Source: Luzula sylvatica
Lineage: Eukaryota > Streptophyta > Magnoliopsida > Poales > Juncaceae
Reading direction: 5' to 3'
Assembly: GCA_946800325.1 (NCBI GenBank)
Contig: OX326959.1
Location: forward strand, 32,931,027-32,995,026
Length of the DNA: 64,000 bases
The translations under genes were made by a program, and so were the position numbers. The notes under the pieces were generated by a model that saw only the letters and a program-made list of their open reading frames with translations, did no database searches and had not been told where the DNA came from. Of this stretch, positions 1 through 13,130 are shown in pieces; position 1 is the first letter of the stretch; every line of letters starts with the position of its first letter.

Positions 1-1142
1 AAAATATGATAATTGAATTTTTTTGAAGGTGTTAAACTTCTGTTTTTGCATTTTTCAGAAATTTTTCAAAAAATTGAAATTTATGTATGCTAGTCTTCAA
101 TTTCGGAGTATTTTGAGTACGACATAAAAATTGTGTATTTTTCTTGTATTACATTTCAATTTTAACATTTTTTGCAAAAATATCATAATTGAATTTTTTG
201 AAGGTGTTAGACTTCTGTTTTTGCATTTTTCAGAAATTTTGGAAAAAATTGAAATTTTTGTATGGTAGTCTTCAATTACGGAGTATTTTGAGTACGACAT
301 GAAAATTGAGTATTTTGCTTGCATAACATTTCAATTTAAACATTTAAAAAAAAATATCATGATAGAATTTTTTGAAGGTGTTAGACTTCTGTTTTTGCAT
401 TTTTCAGAATTTTTTGAAAAAATTGAAATTTGTGTATGTTAGTCTTCAATTACGGAGTATTTTAAGTACGACATGAAAATTGAGTATTTTGCTTGTATTA
501 CATTTCAATTTTAACATTTTAAAAAAAAATATCATAATTGAATTTTTTGAAGGTGTTAGACTTCTGTTTTTGTATTTTTAAGAATTTTTTGAAAAAATTG
601 AAATTTGGGTGAGTTAGTCTTCAATTACACAGTATCTTGAGTACGACTCGAAAATTGAGTATTTTGCTTTTGTTACACTTCAATTTTAACATTTTTTGAA
701 AAAATATCATAATTCAATTTTTTGAAGGTGTTCGACTTCTGTTTTTTCATTTTTAAGAAATTTTGGAAAAAATTAAAATTTGTGTATGTTAGTCTTGAAT
801 TACGGAGTATTTTGAGTACGACATGAAAATTGAATATTTTTCTTGTGTTACACTTCAATTTTAACATTTTAAAAAAAAATATGATAATTGAATTTTTTTG
901 AAGGTGTTAAACTTCTGTTTTTGCATTTTTCAGAAATTTTTGAAAAAATTGAAATTTATGTATGCTAGTCTTCAATTTCGGAGTATTTTGAGTACGACAT
1001 AAAAATTGTGTATTTTTCTTGTATTACATTTCAATTTTATCATTTTTAAAAAAAATATCAGAATTGAAATTTTTGAAGGTGTTAGACTTCCGGTTTTGCA
1101 TTTTTAAGATTTTTTTGAAAAAATTGAAATCTGTGTATGTTA
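1..1142 (+). repeat. Pentamer-order monomers at the left edge
   Basis: From the partial unit at the window edge the order is e (93), a (268), b (442), c (617), d and e, which is the basic pentamer. The monomers are less uniform than those further right: b ends in GGGTGAGTTAG, c has GACTCGAAA, and the e units contain ATAAAAATTG. No unique sequence is present. Confidence 0.75.
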
Positions 1143-2366
1143 GTCTTCAATTACAGAGTATTTTGAGTACGACATGAAAATTGAGTATTTTGGTTGTATT
1201 ACATTTCAATTTAAATATTTTAAAAAAATATTATAATTTAATGTTTTGAAGGTGTTAGACTTCTGGTTTTGCATTTTAAAGAATTTTTAGAAAAAATTGA
1301 AACTTGTGTGTGTTAGTCTTCAATTACAGAGTATTTTGAGTACGACATGAAAATTGAGTATTTTGCTTTTGTTACAATTCAATTTTAATATTTTTTGAAA
1401 AAATATCATAATTGATTTTTTTGAAGGTGTTAGACTTCTGTTTTTGCATTTTTCAGAAAATTTGGAAAAAATTGAAATTTGTGTATGTTAGTCTTCAATT
1501 ACGGAGTGATTTAAGTACGACATGAAAATAGAGTATTTTGTTGTGTTACATTTCAAATTTAACATTTAAAAAAAAAATATCATGATAGAATTTTTTGAAG
1601 GTGTCAGACTTCTGTTTTTGCATTTTTAAGAATTTTTTGAAAAAAATGAAATTTCTGTGTGTTAGTCTTCAATTACACAATATCTTGAGTACGACACGAA
1701 AATTGAGTATTTTTCTTTGGTTACACTTCAATTTTAATGTTTTTTGAAAAAATATCATAATTGAATTTTTTGAAGGTGTTAGACTTCTGTTTTTGCATTT
1801 TTTCAGAAAATTTGGAAAAAATTAAAATTTGTGTATGTTAGTCATCAATTACGGAGTATTTTAAGTACGACATGAAAATTGAGTATTTGGCTTGTATTTC
1901 ATTTCAATTTTAACATTTAAAAAAAATATATCATAATTGAATTTTTTGAAGGTGTTAGACTTCTGTTTTTGTATTTTTAAGAATTTGTTCAAAAAATTGA
2001 AATTTGTGTGCGTTAGTCTTCAATTACACAGTATCTTGAGTACGACACAAAAATTGAGTATTTTGCTTTTGTTACACTTCAATTTCAACATTTTTTGAAA
2101 AAATATCATAATTGAATTTTTTGAAGGTGTTAGACTTCTATTTTTCAATTTTTTTGCCATTTTGGAAAAAATTTACATTTATGTTTGTTAGTCTTCAATT
2201 ATGGAGTATGTTAAGTACGACAAGAAAATTGAGTATTTTGCTTGTGTTACACTTCAATATTAATATTTTTTTTAAATAATATCATAATTGAATTTTCTGA
2301 AGGTGATAGACTTCTGTTTTTGCATTTTTCAGAAATTTTGGACAAAATTGATATTTGTGTATGTTA
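1143..2366 (+). repeat. Divergent f-g-i monomer block, first copy
   Basis: Starting at 1143 the pentamer order is interrupted by units not in the basic set: f (TTTTGGTTGTATTAC, AATTTAAATA), g (starts TTACAGAGTATTTTGAG and ends in AACTTGTGTGTG upstream of its anchor) and i (GGAGTGATTTAAGTACGAC). A c-like unit with TTTCTGTGTGTTAG follows. Near 2250 there is an h-like unit with CAATATTAATATTTTTTTTA. The same series recurs near 13.2-14.7 kb and, in part, at 33.0 and 43.7 kb. The f unit is 173 bp and the others 174-176 bp. Confidence 0.72.
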
Positions 2367-2599
2367 GTCTTCAATTACGGAGTATTTTGAGTACGACATG
2401 AAAATTGAATATTTTGTTTGTGTTACACTTCAATTTTATCATTTTTCCAAAAAACATGAAAATTGTGTATTTTTCTTGTATTAGATTTCAATTTTAACAT
2501 TTTTTGAAAAAATATCATAATTGAATTTTTTGAAGGTGTTAGACTTCAGTTTTTGCATTTTTAAGAAATTTTGGAAAAAATTAAAATTTGTGTATGTTA
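2367..2599 (+). repeat. Deletion-fusion monomer (233 bp) with an out-of-register join
   Basis: Successive anchors lie at 2367 and 2600, a spacing of 233 bp where two monomers would give 350. A d-like unit runs to TCATTTTTCCAAAAAA and then jumps straight into CATGAAAATTGTGTATTT of an e unit. About 117 bp are missing, including the e anchor. Most rearrangements in this array preserve the 175-bp phase, and this one does not. Confidence 0.82.
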
Positions 2600-3220
2600 G
2601 TCTTCAATTACGGAGTATTTTGAGTACTACATGAAAATTGAGTTTTTTGCTTGCATTACATTTCAATTTTAACATTTTTAAAAAATATATCATGATAGAA
2701 TTTTTTGAAGGTGTTAGACTTCTGTTTTTGCATTTTTCAGAAAATTTGGAAAAAACTGAAATTTGTGTTTGTTAATCTTCAATTACGGAGTATTTTGAGT
2801 ACGACATGAAAATTGAGTATTTTGCTTGTATTACATTTCAATTTTAACATTTTAAAAAAATATATCATAATTGAATTTTTTAAAGGTGTTAGACTTCTGT
2901 TTTTGCATTTTTAAGAATTTTTCGAAAAAATTGAAATTTGAGTGAGTTATTCTTCAATTACACAGTATCTTGAGTACGACACGAAAATTGAGTATTTTGC
3001 TTTTGTTTCACTTCAATTTTAACATTTTTTGAAAAAATATCATAATTGAATTTTTTGAAGGTGTTAAACTTCTGTTTTTGCATTTTTCAGAAATTTTTGA
3101 AAAAATTAAAATTTATGTATGCTAGTCTTCAATTTCGGAGTATTTTGAGTACGACATAAAAATTGTGTATTTTTCTTGTATTACATTTCAATTTTATCAG
3201 TTTTAAAAAAAATATCAGAA
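2600..3220 (+). repeat. Ordinary monomers between the junction and the first large duplication
   Basis: Units in order are a (2600, with GAGTACTAC), b, c (GAGTGAGTTATTC upstream of its anchor), then an e unit with ATAAAAATTGTG. No unique sequence is present. The d unit is skipped, at a c monomer whose 3' end (CAGAAATTTTTGAAAAAATT, TTTATGTATG) belongs to d, so this is a c/d chimera. Confidence 0.65.
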
Positions 3221-4575
3221 TTGAATTTTTTGAAGGTGTTAGACTTCTGTTTTAGCATTTTTGAGAATTTTTTTAAAAAATTGAAATTTGTGTGTGTTAG
3301 TCTTCAATTACACAGTATCTTGAGTACGACACGAAAATTGAGTATTTTGCTTTTGTTACACTTCAATTTTAACATTTTTTGCAAAAATATCATAATTGAA
3401 TTTTTTCAAGGTGTTAGACTTCTGTGTTTGCATTTTTAAGAAATTTTGGAAAAAATTAAAATTTGTGTATAGTCTTCAATTACGGAGTATTTTGAGTACG
3501 ACATGAAAATTGAATATTTTGCATGTGTTACACTTCAATTTTATCATTTTTCAAAAAAATATGATAATTGAATTTTTTGAAGGTGTTAGACTTCTGTTTT
3601 TGCATTTTTCAGAAATTTTGGAAACAATTGAAATTTATGTATGTCAGTCTTCAATTTCGGAGTATTTTGAGTACGACATGAAAATTGTGTATTTTTCTTG
3701 TATTAGATTTCAATTTTAACATTTTTTGAAAAAAATATCATAATTGAATTTTTTGAAGGTGTTAGACTTCAGTTTTTGCATTTTTAAGAAATTTTGGAAA
3801 AAATTAAAATTTGTGTATGTTAGTCTTCAATTACGGAGTATTTTGAGTACGACATGAAAATTGAGTATTTTTCTTGCATTAGATTTCAATTTTAACATTT
3901 TAAAAAAAAATATCATGATAGAATTTTTTGAATGTGTGAGACTTCTGTTTTTGCATTTTTCAGAAAATTTGGAAAAAATTGAAATTTGTGTATGTTAGTC
4001 TTCAATTACGGAGTATTTTAAGAACGACATGAAAATGAAGTATTTTGCTTGTATTACATTTCAATTTTAACATTTAAAAAAAAAATATCAGAATTGAATT
4101 TTTTGAAGGTGTTAGACTTCTGTTTTTGCATTTTTAAGAAATTTTGGAAAAAATTAAAATTTGTGTATGTTAGTCTTCAATTTCGGAGTATTTTGAGTAC
4201 GACATGAAAATTGAATATTTTGCTTGTGTTACACTTCAATTTTAACATTTTTTGAAATAATATCATAATTGAATTTTTTGAAGGTGTTCGACTTCTGTTT
4301 TTGCATTTTTAATAAATTTTGGAAAAAATTAAAATTTGTGTATGTTAGTCTTCAATTACGGAGTATTTTGAGTACGACATGAAAATTGAATATTTTACTT
4401 GTGCTACACTTCAATTTTAACATTTAAAAAAAAAATATGATAATTGAATTTTTTTGAAGGTGTTAAACTTCTGTTTTTGCATTTTTCAGAAATTTTTGAA
4501 AAAATTGAAATTTATGTATGCTAGTCTTCAATTTCGGAGTATTTTGAGTACGACATGAAAATTGTGTATTTTTCT
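3221..4575 (+). repeat. Duplicated segment, copy 1 (offset 3653 bp)
   Basis: This segment matches 6874-8228 at a constant offset of 3653 bp. Shared markers are a 4-bp deletion giving GTGTATAGTC at 3465 and 7118, AAGAACGACATGAAAATGAAG near 4020 and 7673, and GGTGTTCGAC near 4285 and 7938. The match breaks near 4575, where this copy reads CTTGCATTAC and the other CTTGTATTAC followed by TATCAGTTTTAAAA. Boundaries are estimated by eye. Confidence 0.72.
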
Positions 4576-6873
4576 TGCATTACATTTCAATTTTAACATT
4601 TTTAAAAAATATATCACGATTGAATTTTTTAAAGGTGTTAGACTTCTGTTTTTGCATTTTTAAGAAATTTTGGAAAAAATTAAAATTTGTGTATGTTAGT
4701 CTTCAATTACGGAGTATTTTGAGTACGACATGAAAATTGAATATTTTGATTGTGTTACACTTCAATTTTATCATTTTTCAAAAAAATATGATAATTGAAT
4801 TTTTTGAAGGTGTTAGACTTCTGTTTTAGCATTTTTCAGAAATTTTGGAAAAAATTGAAATTTATGTATGTTAGTCTTCAATTTCGGAGTATTTTGAGTA
4901 CGACATGAAAATTGTGTATTTTTCTTGTATTAGATTTCAATTTTCACATTTTTTGAAAAAATATCACAATTGAATTTTTTGAAGGTGTTAGACTTCAGTT
5001 TTTGCATTTTTAAGAAATTTTGAAAAAATTAAAATTTGTGTATGTTAGTCTTCAATTACGGAGTATTTTGAGTACGACATGAAAATTGAGTATTTTGCTT
5101 GCATTACATTTCAATTTTAACATTTTTAAAAAATATATCACGATAGAATTTTTTGAATGTGTGAGACTTCTGTTTTTGCATTTTTCAGAAAATTTGGAAA
5201 AAATTGAAATTTGTGTTTGTTAGTCTTCAATTATGGAGTATTTTAAGTACGACATGAAAATTGAGTATTTTGCTTGTATTACATTTCAATTTTAACATTT
5301 AAAAAAAAAATATCATAATTGAATTTTTTGAAGGTGTTAGACTTCTGTTTTTGCATTTTTGAGAATTTTTTGAAAAAATTGAAATTTGTGTGTGTTAGTC
5401 TTCAATTACACAGTATCTTGAGTACGACACGAAAATTGAGTATTTAACATTTTTTGCAAAAATATCATAATTGAATTTTTTCAAGGTGTTCGACTTCTGT
5501 TTTTGCATTTTTAAGAAATTTTGGAAAAAATTAAAATTTGTGTATGTTAGTCTTCAATTACGGAGTATTTTGAGTACGACATGAAAATTGAATATTTTGC
5601 ATGTGTTACACTTCAATTTTATCATTTTTCAAAAAAATATGATAATTGAATTTTTTGAAGGTGTTGGACTTCTGTTTTTGCATTTTTCAGAAATTTTGGA
5701 AAAAATTGAAATTTATGTATGTTAGTCTTCAATTTCGGAGTATTTTGAGTACGACATGAAAATTGTGTATTTTTCTTGTATTAGATTTCAATTTTAACAT
5801 TTTTTGAAAAAAATATCATAATTGAATTTTTTGAAGGTGTTAGACTTCAGTTTTTGCATTTTTAAGAAATTTTGGAAAAAATTAAAATTTGTGTATGTTA
5901 GTCTTCCATTACGGAGTATTTTGAGTACGACATGAAAATTGAGTATTTTTCTTGCATTAGATTTCAATTTTAACATTTTTAAAAAAAATATCATGATAGA
6001 ATTTTTTGAATGTGTGAGACTTCTGTTTTTGCATTTTTCAGAAAATTTGGAAAAAATTGAAATTTGTGTATGTTAGTCTTCAATTACGGAGTATTTTAAG
6101 AACGACATGAAAATGAAGTATCTTGCTTGTATTACATTTCAATTTTAACATTTAAAAAAAAAATATCAGAATTGAATTTTTTGAAGGTGTTAGACTTCTG
6201 TTTTTGCATTTTTAAGAAATTTTGGAAAAAATTAAAATTTGTGTATGTTAGTCTTCAATTACGGAGTATTTTGAGTACGACATGAAAATTGAATATTTTG
6301 CTTGTGTTACACTTCAATATTAACATTTAAAAAAAAAAATATGATAATTGAATTTTTTTGAAGGTGTTAAACTTCTGTTTTTGCATTTTTCAGAAATTTT
6401 TGAAAAAATTGAAATTTATGTATGCTAGTCTTCAATTTCGGAGTATTTTGAGTACGACATAAAAATTGTGTATTTTTCTTGTATTACATTTCAATTTTAT
6501 CAGTTTTAAAAAAAATATCAGAATTGAATTTTTTGAAGGTGTTAGACTTTTGTTTTTGCATTTTTGAGAATTTTTTGAAAAAATTGAAATTTGTGTGTGT
6601 TAGTCTTCAATTACACAGTATCTTGAGTACGACACGAAAATTGAGTATTTTGCATTTGTTAAACTTCAATTTTAACATTTTTTGCAAAAATATCATAATT
6701 GAATTTTTTCAAGGTGTTCGACTTCTGTTTTTGCATTTTTAAGAAATTTTGGAAAAAATTCATATTTGTGTATGTTAGTCTTCAATTACGGAGTATTTTG
6801 AGTACGACATGAAAATTGAATATTTTGCTTGTGTTACACTTCAATTTTATCATTTTTCAAAAAAATATGATAA
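4576..6873 (+). repeat. Irregular higher-order segment with a short c monomer
   Basis: Order by anchor is e, d, e, a, b, c (short), d, e, a, b/c chimera, d, e, c, d. About 4.75-5.6 kb matches 8.58-9.4 kb at an offset near 3829 bp (CTGTTTTAGCATTTTTCAG at about 4822 and 8650; the short c monomer at 5398 and 9227). The part from 5.6 kb to about 6.8 kb recurs near 9.75-11.1 kb and 12.05-13.1 kb. Confidence 0.62.
5398..5549 (+). repeat. Short class c monomer, 152 bp
   Basis: Anchor spacing is 152 bp. The normal c text between GAGTATTT and AACATTTTTTGC, about 23 bp containing GCTTTTGTTACACTTC, is missing, so the unit reads GAGTATTTAACATTTTTTGC. The deletion end points lie in short T-runs. An identical deletion occurs at 9227-9378, so the two share a common ancestor. 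Confidence 0.88.
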
Positions 6874-8228
6874 TTGAATTTTTTGAAGGTGTTAGACTTC
6901 TGTTTTAGCATTTTTGAGAATTTTTTGAAAAAATTGAAATTTGTGTGTGTTAGTCTTCAATTACACAGTATCTTGAGTACGACACGAAAATTGAGTATTT
7001 TGCTTTTGTTACACTTCAATTTTAACATTTTTTGCAAAAATATCATAATTGAATTTTTTAAAGGTGTTAGACTTCTGTGTTTGCATTTTTAAGAAATTTT
7101 GGAAAAAATTAAAATTTGTGTATAGTCTTCAATTACGGAGTATTTTGAGTACGACATGAAAATTGAATATTTTGCATGTGTTACACTTCAATTTTATCAT
7201 TTTTCAAAAAAATATGATAATTGAATTTTTTGAAGGTGTTAGACTTCTGTTTTTGCATTTTTCAGAAATTTTGGAAACAATTGAAATTTATGTATGTCAG
7301 TCTTCAATTTCGGAGTATTTTGAGTACGACATGAAAATTGTGTATTTTTCTTGTATTAGATTTCAATTTTAACATTTTTTGAAAAAAATATCATAATTGA
7401 ATTTTTTGAAGGTGTTAGACTTCAGTTTTTGCATTTTTAAGAAATTTTGAAAAAAATTAAAATTTGTGTATGTTAGTCTTCAATTACGGAGTATTTTGAG
7501 TACGACATGAAAATTGAGTATTTTTCTTTCATTAGATTTCAATTTTAACATTTAAAAAAAAAATATCATGATAGAATTTTTTGAATGTGTGAGACTTCTG
7601 TTTTTGCATTTTTCAGAAAATTTGGAAAAAATTGAAATTTGTGTATGTTAGTCTTCAATTACGGAGTATTTTAAGAACGACATGAAAATGAAGTATTTTG
7701 CTTGTATTACATTTCAATTTTAACATTTAAAAAAAAAATATCAGAATTGAATTTTTTGAAGGTGTTAGACTTCTGTTTTTGCATTTTTAAGAAATTTTGG
7801 AAAAAATTAAAATTTGTGTATGTTAGTCTTCAATTTCGGAGTATTTTGAGTACGACATGAAAATTGAATATTTTGCTTGTGTTACACTTCAATTTTATCA
7901 TTTTTTGAAAAAATATCATAATTGAATTTTTTGAAGGTGTTCGACTTCTGTTTTTGCATTTTTAAGAAATTTTGGAAAAAATTAAAATTTGTGTATGTTA
8001 GTCTTCAATTACGGAGTATTTTGAGTACGACATGAAAATTGAATATTTTGCTTGTGTTACACTTCAATTTTAACATTTAAAAAAAAAAATATGATAATTG
8101 AATTTTTTTGAAGGTGTTAAACTTCTGTTTTTGCATTTTTCAGAAATTTTTGAAAAAATTGAAATTTATGTATGCTAGTCTTCAATTTCAGAGTATTTTG
8201 AGTACGACATAAAAATTGTGTATTTTTC
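6874..8228 (+). repeat. Duplicated segment, copy 2 (offset 3653 bp)
   Basis: Partner of 3221-4575. It carries the same 4-bp deletion and the same AAGAACGAC and GGTGTTCGAC markers, with scattered single-base differences such as CTTTCATTAG near 7527 against CTTGCATTAG. The offset is 22 bp short of 21 monomers because the interval contains the 152-bp short monomer. Confidence 0.72.
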
Positions 8229-11200
8229 TTGTATTACATTTCAATTTTATCAGTTTTAAAAAAAATATCATAATTGAATTTGTTGAAGGTGTTAGACTTC
8301 TGTTTTTGCATTTTTGAGAATTTTTTGAAAAAATTGAAATTTGTGTGTGTTAGTCTTCAATTACACAGTATCTTGAGTACGACACGAAAATTGAGTATTT
8401 TGCATTTGTTAAACTTCAATTTTAACATTTTTTGCAAAAATATCATAATTGAATTTTTTCAAGGTGTTCGACTTCTGTTTTTGCATTTTTAAGAAATTTT
8501 GGAAAAAATTCATATTTGTGTATGTTAGTCTTCAATTACGGAGTATTTTGAGTACGACATGAAAATTGAATATTTTGCTTGTGTTACACTTCAATTTTAT
8601 CATTTTTCAAAAAAATATGATAATTGAATTTTTTGAAGGTGTTAGACTTCTGTTTTAGCATTTTTCAGAAATTTTGGAAAAAATTGAAATTTATGTATGT
8701 TAGTCTTCAATTTCGGAGTATTTTGAGTACGACATGAAAATTGTGTATTTTTCTTGTATTAGATTTCAATTTTCACATTTTTTGAAAAAATATCACAATT
8801 GAATTTTTTGAAGGTGTTAGACTTCAGTTTTTGCATTTTTAAGAAATTTTGAAAAAATTAAAATTTGTGTATGTTAGTCTTCAATTACGGAGTATTTTGA
8901 GTACGACATGAAAATTGAGTATTTTGCTTGCATTACATTTGAATTTTAACATTTTTAAAAAATATATCACGATAGAATTTTTTGAATGTGTGAGACTTCT
9001 GTTTTTGCATTTTTCAGAAAATTTGGAAAAAATTGAAATTTGTGTTTGATAGTCTTCAATTACGGAGTATTTTAAGTACGACATGAAAATTGAGTATTTT
9101 GCTTGTATTACATTTCAATTTTAACATTTTAAAAAAAAATATCATAATTGAATTTTTTGAAGGTGTTAGACTTCTGTTTTTGCATTTTTGAGAATTTTTT
9201 GAAAAAATTGAAATTTGTGTGTGGTAGTCTTCAATTACACGGTATCTTGAGTACGACACGAAAATTGAGTATTTAACATTTTTTGCAAAAATATCATAAT
9301 TGAATTTTTTCAAGGTGTTCGACTTCTGTTTTTGCATTTTTAAGAAATTTTGGAAAAAATTAAAATTTGTGTATGTTAGTCTTCAATTACGGAGTATTTT
9401 GAGTACGACATGAAAATTGAATATTTTTCTTGTATTACATTTCAATTTTAACATTTTAAAAAAATATATCATAATTGAATTTTTTGAAGGTGTTAGACTT
9501 CTGTTTTTGCATTTTTGAGAATTTTGTGAAAAAATTGAAATTTGTGTGTGTTAGTCTTCAATTGCACAGTATCTTGAGTACGACACGAAAATTGAGTATT
9601 TTGCTTTTGTTACACTTCAATTTTAACATTTTTTGCAAAAATATCATAATTGAATTTTTTCAAGGTGTTAGACTTCTGTTTTTGCATTTTTAAGAAATTT
9701 TGGAAAAAATTAAAATTTGTGTATGTTAGTCTTCAATTACGGAGTATTTTGAGTATGACATGAAAATTGAATATTTTGCATGTGTTACACTTCAATTTTA
9801 TCATTTTTCAAAAAAATATGATAATTGAATTTTTTGAAGGTGTTAGACTTCTGTTTTTGCATTTTTCAGAAATTTTGGAAAAAATTGAAATTTATGTATG
9901 TTAGTCTTCAATTTCGGAGTATTTTGAGTACGACATGAAAATTGTGTATTTTTCTTGTATTAGATTTCAATTTTAACATTTTTTGAAAAAAATATCATAA
10001 TTGAATTTTTTGAAGGTGTTAGACTTCAGTTTTTGCATTTTTAAGAAATTTTGGAAAAAATTAAAATTTGTGTATGTTAGTCTTCAATTACGGAGTATTT
10101 TGAGTACGACATGAAAATTGAGTATTTTTCTTGCATTAGATTTCAATTTTAACATTTTAAAAAAAAATATCATGATAGAATTTTTTGAATGTGTGAGACT
10201 TCTGTTTTTGCATTTTTCAGAAAATTTGGAAAAAATTGAAATTTGTGTATGTTAGTCTTCAATTACGGAGTATTTTAAGAACGACATGAAAATGAAGTAT
10301 TTTGCTTGTATTACATTTCAATTTTAACATTTAAAAAAAAAAGATCAGAATTGAATTTTTTGAAGGTGTTAGACTTCTGTTTTTGCATTTTTAAGAAATT
10401 TTGGAAAAAATTAAAATTTGTGTATGTTAGTCTTCAATTTCGGAGTATTTTGAGTACGACATGAAAATTGAATATTTTGCTTGTGTTACACTTCAATTTT
10501 AACATTTTTTGAAAAATTATCATAATTGAATTTTTTGAAGGTGTTCGACTTCTGTTTTTGCATTTTTAAGAAATTTTGGAAAAAATTAAAATTTGTGTAT
10601 GTTAGTCTTCAATTACGGAGTATTTTGAGTACGACATGAAAATTGAATATTTTGCTTGTGTTACACTTCAATTTTAACATTTAAAAAAAAAATAAGATAA
10701 TTGAATTTTTTTGAAGGTGTTAAACTTCTGTTTTTGCATTTTTCAGAAATTTTTGAAAAAATTGAAATTTATGTATGCTAGTTTTCAATTTCGGAGTATT
10801 TTGAGTACGACATAAAAATTGTGTATTTTTCTTGTATTACATTTCAATTTTATCAGTTTTAAAAAAAATATCAGAATTGAATTTTTTGAAGGTGTTAGAC
10901 TTCTGTTTTTGCATTTTTGAGAATTATTTGAAAAAATTGAAATTTGTGTGTGTTAGTCTTCAATTACACAGTATCTTGAGTACGACACGAAAATTGAGTA
11001 TTTTGCATTTGTTAAACTTCAATTTTAACATTTTTTGCAAAAATATCATAATTGAATTTTTTCAAGGTGTTCGACTTCTGTTTTTGCATTTTTAAGAAAT
11101 TTTGGAAAAAATTCATATTTTTGTATGTTAGTCTTCAATTACGGAGTATTTTGAGTACGACATGAAAATTGAATATTTTGCTTGTGTTACACTTCAATTT

Positions 11201-13130
11201 TATCATTTTTCAAAAAAATATGATAATTGAATTTTTTGAAGGTGTTAGACTTCTGTTTTAGCATTTTTCAGAAATTTTGGAAAAAATTGAAATTTATGTA
11301 TGTTAGTCTTCAATTTCGGAGTATTTTGAGTACGACATGAAAATTGTGTATTTTTCTTGTATTAGATTTCAATTTTCACATTTTTTGAAAAAATATCACA
11401 TTTGAATTTTTTGAAGGTGTTAGACTTCAGTTTTTGCATTTTTAAGAAATTTTGAAAAAATTAAAATTTGTGTATGTTAGTCTTCAATTATGGAGTATTT
11501 TGAGTACGACATGAAAATTGAGTATTTTGCTTGCATTACATTTCAATTTTAACATTTTTAAAAAATATATCAAGATATAATTTTTTGAATGTGTGAGACT
11601 TCTGTTTTTGCATTTTTCAGAAAATTTGGAAAAAATTGAAATTTGTGTTTGTTAGTCTTCAATTACGGAGTATTTTAAGTACGACATGAAAATTGAGTAT
11701 TTTGCTTGTATTACATTTCAATTTTAACATTTTAAAAAAAAATATCATAATTGAATTTTTTGAAGGTGTTAGACTTCTGTTTTTGCATTTTTGAGAATTT
11801 TTTGAAAAAATTGAAATTTGTGTGTGTTAGTCTTCAATTACACAGTATCTTGAGTACGACACGAAAATTGAGTATTTTGCTTTTGTTACACTTCAATTTT
11901 AACATTTTTTGCAAAAATATCATAATTGAATTTTTTCAAGGTGTTAGACTTCTGTTTTTGCATTTTTAAGAAATTTTGGAAAAAATTAAAATTTGTGTAT
12001 GTTAGTCTTCAATTACGGAGTATTTTGAGTACGACATGAAAATTGAATATTTTGCATGTGTTACACTTCAATTTTATCATTTTTCAAAAAAATATGATAA
12101 TTGAATTTTTTGAAGGTGTTGGACTTCTGTTTTTGCATTTTTCAGAAATTTTGGAAAAAATTGAAATTTATGTATGTTAGTCTTCAATTTCGGAGTATTT
12201 TGAGTACGACATGAAAATTGTGTATTTTTCTTGTATTAGATTTCAATTTTAACATTTTTTGAAAAAATATCATAATTGAATTTTTTGAAGGTGTTAGACT
12301 TCAGTTTTTGCATTTTTAAGAAATTTTGGAAAAAATTAAAATTTGTGTATGTTAGTCTTCAATTACGGAGTATTTTGAGTACGACATGAAAATTGAGTAT
12401 TTTTCTTGCATTAGATTTCAATTTTAACATTTTTAAAAAAAATATCATGATAGAATTTTTTGAATGTGTGAGACTTCTGTTTTTGCATTTTTCAGAAAAT
12501 TTGGAAAAAATTGAAATTTGTGTATGTTAGTCTTCAATTACGGAGTATTTTAAGAACGACATGAAAATGAAGTATTTTGCTTGTATTACATTTCAATTTT
12601 AACATTTAAAAAAAAATATCAGAATTGAATTTTTTGAAGGTGTTAGACTTCTGTTTTTGCATTTTTAAGAAATTTTGGAAAAAATTAAAATTTGTGCATG
12701 TTATTCTTCAATTTCGGAGTATTTTGAGTACGACATGAAAAGTGAATATTTTGCTTGTGTTACACTTCAATTTTAACATTTTTTGAAAAAATATCATAAT
12801 TGAATTTTTTGAAGGTGTTCGACTTCTGCTTTTGCATTTTTAAGAAATTTTGGAAAAAATTAAAATTTGTGTATGTTAGTCTTCAATTACGGAGTATTTT
12901 GAGTACGACATGAAAATTGAATATTTTGCTTGTGTTACACTTCAATTTTAACATTTAAAAAAAAAATATGATAATTGAATTTTTTTGAAGGTGTTAAACT
13001 TCTGTTTTTGCATTTCTCAGAAATTTTTGAAAAAATTGAAATTTATGTATGCTAGTCTTCAATTTCGGAGTATTTTGAGTACGACATAAAAATTGTGTAT
13101 TTTTCTTGTATTACATTTCAATTTTATCAG
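8229..13130 (+). repeat. Irregular higher-order segment repeating 13-15 monomer blocks
   Basis: The marker AGAACGACATGAAAATGAAG (a damaged b unit) occurs near 4021, 6101, 7674, 10278 and 12552. The spacings correspond to about 12, 9, 15 and 13 monomers, so block length varies. CTGTTTTAGC near 8651 and 11254 gives a 2603-bp offset. TATCAGTTTTAAAA units occur near 8247, 10852 and 13125. There is no unique sequence; this is a patchwork of unequal exchanges rather than a uniform repeat. Confidence 0.62.
9227..9378 (+). repeat. Second short class c monomer, 152 bp
   Basis: Same 23-bp deletion as 5398-5549, again followed by a d unit containing GGTGTTCGAC. It differs from the first by an extra CpG (CACGGTATC) and GTGTGGTAGTC at its start. 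The corresponding c unit near 11.83 kb is full length, so the deletion marks one lineage of blocks. Confidence 0.87.
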
